Shown one piece after another: positions 6,208 through 10,835 of a stretch of 10,835 bases of DNA. The stretch is from Acidimicrobiales bacterium (GTDB lineage: Bacteria; Actinomycetota; Acidimicrobiia; Acidimicrobiales; Acidimicrobilacustridaceae), in contig JALQSZ010000035.1 in NCBI GenBank assembly GCA_023264135.1, positions 1 through 10,835 of the forward strand, read 5' to 3'. Made by a program: the position numbers and the translations under genes. Each line of letters begins with the position of its first letter. Positions within the stretch are counted from its first letter, which is position 1. The notes beneath the pieces are model-generated. The model worked only from the letters and a program-made list of their open reading frames with translations, had not been told where the DNA came from and searched no databases.

Positions 6208-7005
6208 GTGCTGAAAATCGCAACTGTCAACGTCAACGGCCTGCGGGCCGCGACCCGCAAGGGCATGAATGAATGGCTGGCCGATACCCAGCCCGATGTC
6301 GTCACCCTCCAGGAAGTTCGCGCTCCCGACGAACTCGTCGCCGACCTCATGGGAGAGGGGTGGCACATCGTTCACGCCGAATGTGCCGTGAAAGGCAGAG
6401 CTGGCGTCGCAGTTGCTAGTCGACTCCCGATCACCGATTCGCGCAGTGGCGAACATTCAGCGTCGTTTGCGGACAAGGGACGATGGATTGAAGCCGACAT
6501 CAAAACGGGCAAGCGCAAGAAGCTGACCGTGATTTCGGCCTATGCCCATACTGGTGACGAAACTTCATCCGAGAAGATGAAAGAAAAGCTTGCGTGGTTT
6601 GACGAGGCAACTGCGCGTCTCACCGAACTCCGTGACGATGGCCGCCACATCGTTTTCACTGGCGATCTCAATGTCGCTCACCGCGAAGCCGACCTTAAAA
6701 ACTGGAAAGGCAACATCGGGTGTGCAGGGTTCCTCCCTGAGGAGCAAGCGTATTTCGATACCTGGTTCGACAAACTTGGCTGGGTTGATGTCGTGCGCGA
6801 TGCGTTTCCAAACGATGCTGGCCCGTACTCATGGTGGTCCTACCGCGGCAAGGCGTTCGACAACGACGCTGGATGGCGAATCGATTATCAAATCGTCACA
6901 CCACAACTTGCGAAGCTCGCGCAGAATGCACACGTTGACCGCGCACCTTCGTACGACACACGCTGGAGCGACCACGCTCCCGTCGTCGTTGACTACGACA
7001 TTTAA
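6208..7005 (+). CDS. xth: Exonuclease III-type AP endonuclease
   Basis: This 265-residue member of the endonuclease/exonuclease/phosphatase superfamily should nick DNA 5' to abasic sites in base excision repair and may also act as a 3'-5' exonuclease. Motifs in order are VNVNGLRA (Asn8), LQE with the metal-binding Glu36, SAYAHTGDE (Tyr112), GDLN with Asp153 and Asn155, WWSYRG followed by RIDY (Asp226), and SDH with Asp255 and His256. These match the catalytic residues of E. coli ExoIII in order and spacing. I prefer the GTG at 6208, which gives the family's standard N-terminus MLKIATVNVNG. The frame could also begin at a GTG at 6151, but that adds 19 unconserved residues and reaches into the promoter area of the divergent lipoprotein. 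No ribosome binding site is visible; CACGAT 6 bases before the GTG may be a poor -10 for a leaderless transcript. It converges on the alpha/beta-hydrolase gene with only 24 bases between stops. Confidence 0.92.
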   Translation: MLKIATVNVNGLRAATRKGMNEWLADTQPDVVTLQEVRAPDELVADLMGEGWHIVHAECAVKGRAGVAVASRLPITDSRSGEHSASFADKGRWIEADIKTGKRKKLTVISAYAHTGDETSSEKMKEKLAWFDEATARLTELRDDGRHIVFTGDLNVAHREADLKNWKGNIGCAGFLPEEQAYFDTWFDKLGWVDVVRDAFPNDAGPYSWWSYRGKAFDNDAGWRIDYQIVTPQLAKLAQNAHVDRAPSYDTRWSDHAPVVVDYDI

Positions 7006-7029
7006 TTGACTAGCCGGAAACGACGTTGG

Positions 7030-7995
7030 TCACGAACCGACTTGAACCGAAGAACGGGCGAGAGTCTGCATCAGTTTCTGGGCTGACTCCAAAGTCTGAA
7101 CATGTTTCAGCGTTGCATCAAAAAATGTCACCACAGCGCCGTCAAGTGTCGGTGTCCAGACGGTGTTTTCGGCGATTGGCGGGAGATGGTCGGCACCCAA
7201 AAGCGTGAGAAACGTTCGCTGACCCGGCACATGAGCGAACACCTGAACGCTTTCCGAGTACGGCACGGTTGCATCCGAATCTGCGTGAACGAGGAGTAGC
7301 GGGGGCCGATTCGTCGACAACTGCCCAACGAAGGCATCGGGGGCAACAGCGACCACAGCTCCGATCGATGGATCGGCATAGCCCTTCTGGTAGCCAGCAA
7401 TGAGTGCGACATCGGCGCCATCGGAGTGTCCCGCCACTCCAACTTGCCCGGGAGCAATCGATGAAGCAATCGCGCTCCCCCGCAATGAATTGATGACAAA
7501 CGCGACGTCGAGCGCCTCGTTGGGTATGTCATCTCGATTCAGTCCGTTGCCCCGTGTTTCGTCTGCAAGTGGAAATGATGGTGCCGCAACGATGTACCCG
7601 GCTTCGGCCAACATCGCACAGAACCTCGCGTACCCAGGTGGGCCGAGTCGGTACCCATGAGCGAACACCACGAGCGGAAAGGCGCCTTCTCGCTTTGGCT
7701 TCCACACTGTTGTTGGCAGCGATCGGTTTGGGGCAATTGTGCGCCCATTGCTCACTGTCGGCCGCGATGCATCTGTCAACGCCAGTACTTGTGTGGTCGT
7801 ACCTGTGACTTGAACCGGCAAGGAGGTAGTTGCACTTGTTGACGTGGATGGAGGCTCGGTTGCAGGGATCGACGTCGACGGCTCCGGAGTGTTTGTCACT
7901 GCCGAAGATTTTGAGCCTCCACAGCTCGTTACGGAGCTCGTTCCAAGTAGAAGTGCAAGAACCAATGCACTTGAAAACCGCCAGCGCAACTTCAA
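7030..7995 (-). CDS. Lipoprotein alpha/beta-hydrolase (chlorophyllase/dienelactone-hydrolase-like)
   Basis: This 321-residue exported esterase-like protein has a signal peptide with Cys25 in a VTSC lipobox-like context, so it is probably anchored to the outer face of the membrane. A Ser/Thr/Pro-rich spacer covers about 28-65. The alpha/beta-hydrolase fold follows: FAHGYRLG (oxyanion-hole region, about 111-118), GHSDG at 189-193 with the nucleophile Ser191, HADSDATVP with a candidate acid at Asp239 or Asp241, and GADHLPP with the catalytic His270. The fold resembles the chlorophyllase, PAF-acetylhydrolase and dienelactone hydrolase group; the substrate is unknown. The start is a TTG at 7995 whose last two bases overlap the TGA of the upstream membrane-protein gene (TTGA), and GAGGG stands just before it inside that gene. 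This geometry points to translational coupling, so the two products are probably made together. Confidence 0.85.
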   Translation of the reverse strand: MKLRWRFSSALVLALLLGTSSVTSCGGSKSSAVTNTPEPSTSIPATEPPSTSTSATTSLPVQVTGTTTQVLALTDASRPTVSNGRTIAPNRSLPTTVWKPKREGAFPLVVFAHGYRLGPPGYARFCAMLAEAGYIVAAPSFPLADETRGNGLNRDDIPNEALDVAFVINSLRGSAIASSIAPGQVGVAGHSDGADVALIAGYQKGYADPSIGAVVAVAPDAFVGQLSTNRPPLLLVHADSDATVPYSESVQVFAHVPGQRTFLTLLGADHLPPIAENTVWTPTLDGAVVTFFDATLKHVQTLESAQKLMQTLARSSVQVGS

Positions 7996-8732
7996 GAACC
8001 CTCGCCGATGAAGGTGCCTGCAACAAAGTCCTGAAACCTAGAAACTTTGGTTCGCCACCGAGCATCGAAATCGACTTCGCGCTTCTTTGACTTCTCCATA
8101 CGTTTTGGATGCTTTGCATACGCGCGCTTTGCCCAAGGTGAGTCGGGACGGGCAACTCGAATGGCGCCAACGTAGGCGAAGAGGGGAACAGCGATACCTG
8201 CGACAGCAGTTCCCAATTTTCCCTTTGCAGCACAAATCGCAGCCATCGTCAGGTCGATTGCAATCAATATGAGAAACACAATTCTCAAACTTGCCTGACT
8301 GCGATTGACGTTTATTCCGAATGGTGAATCCGCAATAAGGAGGAGAAGCATTACCCCGGCAAGAACGAACACTGCATCGACAGAGAGACGTCCTTCTTCT
8401 TCCCAATAGACGTCTTGAAGATGAAGGATCAATGCGAACTCATCGAGAACGAGCGCAAGTCCCATGCCGAAAACGACGCCAGCAAAGTTGTCCCAGCCGG
8501 TGCCGATTCCACCGATTGCAATTAAGCCTCCGGCAATCATCAAGAACAAGCCGGGTACAACGTGATGAACATGCACACCACCCACGGTGTTGTCCTTAAA
8601 CGGCCCTCGCCCAGAGCGGATCAATCGAACGATGATTCGCGTGATCACGAACGTGACGATGAACGCAACGATGCACAGCAAAAGCGGAAGCTTGCTCGCG
8701 CTATCGACGTTTCCGCCCCAGATGTCTCCCAT
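7992..8732 (-). CDS. Conserved six-helix membrane protein with His-rich motif, function unknown
   Basis: This 246-residue protein has about six predicted membrane segments (near 15-37, 58-77, 83-104, 119-135, 149-168 and 173-192) and a basic cytoplasmic-looking tail rich in Lys/Arg (about 193-235). Between helices 1 and 2 is GVHVHHVVPG (His54, 56, 57). Helix 3 ends in LDEFALILHLQDVYWEEEG, an unusual mix of acidic residues and His in or next to the membrane. Those residues could bind a metal or conduct protons, but no activity is known to me. The architecture resembles a conserved hypothetical membrane family found in actinobacteria. AGGAGG stands only 3 bases before the ATG at 8732, a strong site with a short spacer. 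It is the first gene of a two-gene unit with the lipoprotein hydrolase and is divergent from the gene at 8802. Confidence 0.8.
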   Translation of the reverse strand: MGDIWGGNVDSASKLPLLLCIVAFIVTFVITRIIVRLIRSGRGPFKDNTVGGVHVHHVVPGLFLMIAGGLIAIGGIGTGWDNFAGVVFGMGLALVLDEFALILHLQDVYWEEEGRLSVDAVFVLAGVMLLLLIADSPFGINVNRSQASLRIVFLILIAIDLTMAAICAAKGKLGTAVAGIAVPLFAYVGAIRVARPDSPWAKRAYAKHPKRMEKSKKREVDFDARWRTKVSRFQDFVAGTFIGEGS

Positions 8733-8801
8733 GGTCCTCCTCGAACGTGATCAGCGTAGAGCGCACACGCCTCAGTTCGTTGCCGTCTCTACACTTTCGC
8801 C
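8733..8801. promoter_or_regulatory. Divergent promoter region
   Basis: This 69-base gap separates two divergent genes. Rightwards, TACACT (8790-8795) lies exactly 6 bases before the ATG at 8802 and no Shine-Dalgarno sequence is present, so this gene is probably leaderless. Leftwards, TACGCT (8753-8758) is a possible -10 for the membrane-protein gene, giving a leader of roughly 14 bases that contains AGGAGG. Neither has a convincing -35 element. Confidence 0.4.
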
Positions 8802-9152
8802 ATGACGATCGACGTTCGAGCGATTCTTGATGGCCAAGTGTGGCCTCAAGATGTCCACGATTTCGTGGGCGATGTCGTCGACATCCTCGATGAACAACTC
8901 GAACCTCTCGACAACGACGACCGCATCGATGCGGCGCATCAACTCCTTGATCTTCTCGGCGACGATGATCTCGTACTCCGAACTTGGGCGGTTCTTTCGT
9001 TACGCAGAGCCACCGAAATCCTGGGCATCGACGAAGTTCAAGCTGCGATCACGGGCCATCGCGAACATTTGGACATCACTCCCCCGGACATGTGGAGAGT
9101 GCAACATCCAACGCTTCTGGAAGAGGCCCAGTTTCGGGCGACCTCGACGTAA
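8802..9152 (+). CDS. Small acidic hypothetical protein
   Basis: I do not recognise this 116-residue protein. It is strongly acidic (for example LDNDDR, LLGDDD) and looks all-helical, with alternating hydrophobic and charged positions: DFVGDVVDILDEQL at 20-33, then IDAAHQLLDLL, then LRTWAVLSLRRATEIL. The pattern resembles short HEAT-like helical pairs, but that is an impression rather than a domain call. There are no Cys residues, signal peptide or membrane segments, so it should be cytoplasmic. Support for being real: the start has a well-placed -10 element (TACACT, 6 bases before the ATG), and it fills the space between two solid genes without overlap. It lies 114 bases before the CapE-like gene in the same direction, but nothing shows that it belongs to the sugar pathway. 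Confidence 0.65.
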   Translation: MTIDVRAILDGQVWPQDVHDFVGDVVDILDEQLEPLDNDDRIDAAHQLLDLLGDDDLVLRTWAVLSLRRATEILGIDEVQAAITGHREHLDITPPDMWRVQHPTLLEEAQFRATST

Positions 9153-9157
9153 TCATC

Positions 9158-9179
9158 GGACCACTACCGAAGCCGGTCC
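9158..9179 (+). terminator. Weak hairpin after the acidic hypothetical gene
   Basis: GGACC and GGTCC pair as a 5-bp stem with a 12-base loop, beginning 5 bases past the TAA at 9150-9152. There is no T-tract, so terminator function is doubtful. Confidence 0.2.
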
Positions 9180-9228
9180 CGCCGTGGTCTCGTCAAACAA
9201 CGGCAAATGCCCGAGAAGGCCGCCCAAC

Positions 9229-9234
9229 TACTAT
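9229..9234 (+). promoter_or_regulatory. Possible -10 element before the CapE-like gene
   Basis: TACTAT fits the TAnnnT core and would place a transcript start near 9241, about 26 bases before the ATG at 9267, with GGAGG inside the leader. No good -35 sequence is seen at the usual distance. It lies within the 114-base gap 9153-9266, which otherwise shows only the weak hairpin at 9158-9179. Confidence 0.3.
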
Positions 9235-9266
9235 CGGCTCAGCAGTTATCCGCACTGGAGGCGGCA

Positions 9267-10292
9267 ATGGAGTCCTACAAAGACGCAATCGTGCTGGTAA
9301 CGGGTGGCACCGGATCCTTTGGCAATACAGTCGTGCGCCGCCTCATCGATCAAGGTTGCGCGGAAATCCGCATCTTGAGTCGCGATGAAACAAAACAAGA
9401 TGAAATGCGGCGCCGCTTTGTCGACCACGACAATCTCCGTTTCTTTCTCGGAGATGTACGGAACCGTCAGTCGGTTGACAGGGCGATGGCAAACGTTGAT
9501 CTTGTCTTTCACGCGGCAGCACTCAAGCAGGTGCCGTCCTGCGAATTTTTTCCAAGCGAAGCAGTCGCAACAAATGTTGATGGCAGCCGAAACGTCGTGG
9601 AATCGGCACGCACACACGATGTCGGCGCCGTCGTCCTTTTAAGTACCGATAAAGCGGTGTATCCGATCAACGCTATGGGGATGACGAAAGCCCTCATGGA
9701 GAAGGTCGGACAAGCAGCCGCTCGAGAGCTCCTTCGAGAGCAGAGCAACACTCGCGTGATGATCACGCGATACGGGAACGTCCTCTACAGCCGCGGCTCA
9801 GTCGTCCCCACATTTCTTGCACAGGTCGAGGCGGGCATCCCTCTCACCGTCACCGATCCTGCGATGACACGGTTCCTTCTTCCACTATCGGAGTCGGTGG
9901 CGCTTGTTGAACATGCTTGGCATAACGGAAACAACGGCGATGTCTTCGTTCGCAAAGCCCCTGCCTGCACGATGGGAGACCTCGCCCAAGCAGTGCAAAA
10001 CCTTGTCGGAAAGCAGGTCGGAACGACATCGCTTGGCATTCGCCATGGAGAGAAGATCCACGAAACGCTGGTCACGATGGCCGAGCTGTCGCGCGCCTCT
10101 TCTAGTGCCGAGTATTTCCAAATCCCGATGGACGATCGCGACCTTCGCTACGACGACTACTTCGAACATGGAGAACAACGTCCATTTCCCGAGCACGACT
10201 ACGACTCGTCCAACACCGAACAACTTGATGTGGCCGGAGTCGAAGCTCTGCTGCGAACACTCCCTGAGCTCCAAGCTGACCTCCCAGAATGA
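9267..10292 (+). CDS. UDP-GlcNAc 4,6-dehydratase/5-epimerase, CapE/FnlA/WbjB type
   Basis: This 341-residue short-chain dehydrogenase should start the route from UDP-N-acetylglucosamine to an L-configured 2-acetamido-2,6-dideoxy sugar nucleotide such as UDP-L-FucNAc, by 4,6-dehydration with C5 inversion. It has the NAD(P)-binding GGTGSFG at 13-19, FHAAALKQVP at 81-90, STDKA at 126-130, then YPINAMGMTK in which Met137 stands where most family members have the catalytic Tyr and Lys141 is kept. That Met-for-Tyr change is a hallmark of CapE-type enzymes and separates them from FlaA1/PseB. GIRHGEKIHETL (257-268) and DSSNTEQLD (313-321) match the C-terminal part. I chose the ATG at 9267 because GGAGG stands 5 bases before it and the length fits the family (about 340). 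The frame opens earlier at 9207, which would add 20 unsupported residues. It overlaps the next gene by ATGA. Confidence 0.92.
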   Translation: MESYKDAIVLVTGGTGSFGNTVVRRLIDQGCAEIRILSRDETKQDEMRRRFVDHDNLRFFLGDVRNRQSVDRAMANVDLVFHAAALKQVPSCEFFPSEAVATNVDGSRNVVESARTHDVGAVVLLSTDKAVYPINAMGMTKALMEKVGQAAARELLREQSNTRVMITRYGNVLYSRGSVVPTFLAQVEAGIPLTVTDPAMTRFLLPLSESVALVEHAWHNGNNGDVFVRKAPACTMGDLAQAVQNLVGKQVGTTSLGIRHGEKIHETLVTMAELSRASSSAEYFQIPMDDRDLRYDDYFEHGEQRPFPEHDYDSSNTEQLDVAGVEALLRTLPELQADLPE

Positions 10293-10835
10293 CCGCAATT
10301 GCAATCACCGGGGCCGACGGATTCCTCGGCTGGCATCTTCGATGCCGACTACGCGCGCTCTCTCCGAACACCACCGTCCTTCCAATCGACCGGAATTCTT
10401 TTTCCGATTCACGACTCGAAGCCGCTCTGCAACTGGCCGATGTCGTCATTCACCTTGCCGCGATCAATAGCCACGATCCTGATCTTGCGGCACAGAATCA
10501 TGCGATTACCGAACGCCTTCTAAGTGCGCTCGCGACAACATCAACTGTGTCGTCTGTCATCTTTGCCAATTCCACGCACTCCTTAACCGACAGCCCCTAT
10601 GGCGCCGCAAAGCGTCGTGTTGCCGAAGAACTCCGCATCTGGGCGAATAAACACGGAGCCACATTTTCCGATCTCCTTTTTCCCAATCTTTTTGGAGAAG
10701 GTGGACGCCCATTCACGAATTCCGTCGTTGCGACGATGTGCGATTCATTCGTTCACGGTTCACCATTCACCATGAACCCCGACGGCCAGACGGAACTCCT
10801 TCACGCTCAGGATGCTTCTGAATTACTCATTGAGG
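10289..10835 (+). CDS. CapF/FnlB/WbjC-like NAD(P)-dependent sugar nucleotide reductase (N-terminal part)
   Basis: The frame is open from an ATG at 10289 to the window edge, giving 182 codons. It begins MTAIAITGADGFLGWHL, with the GxxGxxG dinucleotide loop at 8-14. HLAAIN (55-60), SPYGAAK with Tyr104 and Lys108 as the SDR catalytic pair, PNLFGEGGRP (132-141) and NSVVATMCD (144-152) match CapF-type enzymes. In characterised systems CapF acts after CapE, reducing the C4 keto group of the UDP-linked 6-deoxy intermediate, and carries a C-terminal cupin domain. That half lies outside this window. The ATG overlaps the TGA of the CapE-like gene (ATGA), so the two are almost certainly co-translated. 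Short spacing leaves no separate promoter. Sequence identity to CapF seems moderate, so the exact stereochemistry (FucNAc or QuiNAc series) is not settled. Confidence 0.85.
   Translation, partial: MTAIAITGADGFLGWHLRCRLRALSPNTTVLPIDRNSFSDSRLEAALQLADVVIHLAAINSHDPDLAAQNHAITERLLSALATTSTVSSVIFANSTHSLTDSPYGAAKRRVAEELRIWANKHGATFSDLLFPNLFGEGGRPFTNSVVATMCDSFVHGSPFTMNPDGQTELLHAQDASELLIE

Noticed and set aside
7529..8233. A 234-codon leftward frame spanning the junction of the hydrolase and membrane-protein genes
   Set aside because: It runs out of frame across two well-supported genes and shows no motif of its own.
9207..9266. Upstream start for the CapE-like gene adding 20 residues
   Set aside because: The family normally starts just before the GGTGxxG loop, and the downstream ATG has GGAGG at ideal spacing.
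1..10835. Anti-phage defence, toxin-antitoxin, CRISPR or mobile element
   Set aside because: I looked for such genes, direct-repeat arrays, transposase motifs and terminal repeats and saw none; all larger frames are accounted for by metabolic, repair or envelope genes.

Overview
The window reads like a piece of an actinobacterial chromosome, most probably from an Acidimicrobiia-type lineage. I infer this from the moderate GC content, the secreted and lipoproteins with Thr/Val/Ser-rich spacers, the actinobacterial-looking family versions (LOG-family protein, ExoIII, six-helix membrane protein) and at least two promoter/start arrangements that look leaderless. No tRNA, rRNA, CRISPR array, insertion sequence or phage gene is visible. 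The longest stretch without a gene is about 155 bases.

Layout. Positions 1-6147 are read leftwards: a saccharopine-dehydrogenase-like oxidoreductase (cut by the left edge), a LOG-family nucleotide phosphoribohydrolase, a secreted GH5 cellulase with a CBM2-like module, a large Baeyer-Villiger monooxygenase of the 4-hydroxyacetophenone monooxygenase type, and a 70-residue Thr-rich lipoprotein. An exonuclease III-type AP endonuclease (6208-7005) is read rightwards, divergent from the lipoprotein. It converges on a two-gene leftward unit in which a six-helix membrane protein is followed by an alpha/beta-hydrolase lipoprotein, with overlapping stop and start. From 8802 everything reads rightwards: a small acidic hypothetical protein, a CapE/FnlA-like UDP-GlcNAc 4,6-dehydratase/5-epimerase, and the first half of a CapF/FnlB-like reductase cut by the right edge.

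The last two genes overlap by ATGA and look like the start of a nucleotide-sugar pathway of the UDP-N-acetyl-L-fucosamine type. A 2-epimerase (CapG/WecB-like) would be expected just beyond the window. The rest is a mixture of housekeeping and peripheral metabolic genes without one shared pathway.

The most unusual non-coding structure is in the cellulase-LOG gap, which holds a perfect 17-bp stem-loop followed at once by a second hairpin that covers the LOG ribosome binding site. The region before the cellulase gene also holds several successive hairpins and may be a structured leader. I found no convincing new defence, mobile or signalling system; the findings are modest leads.
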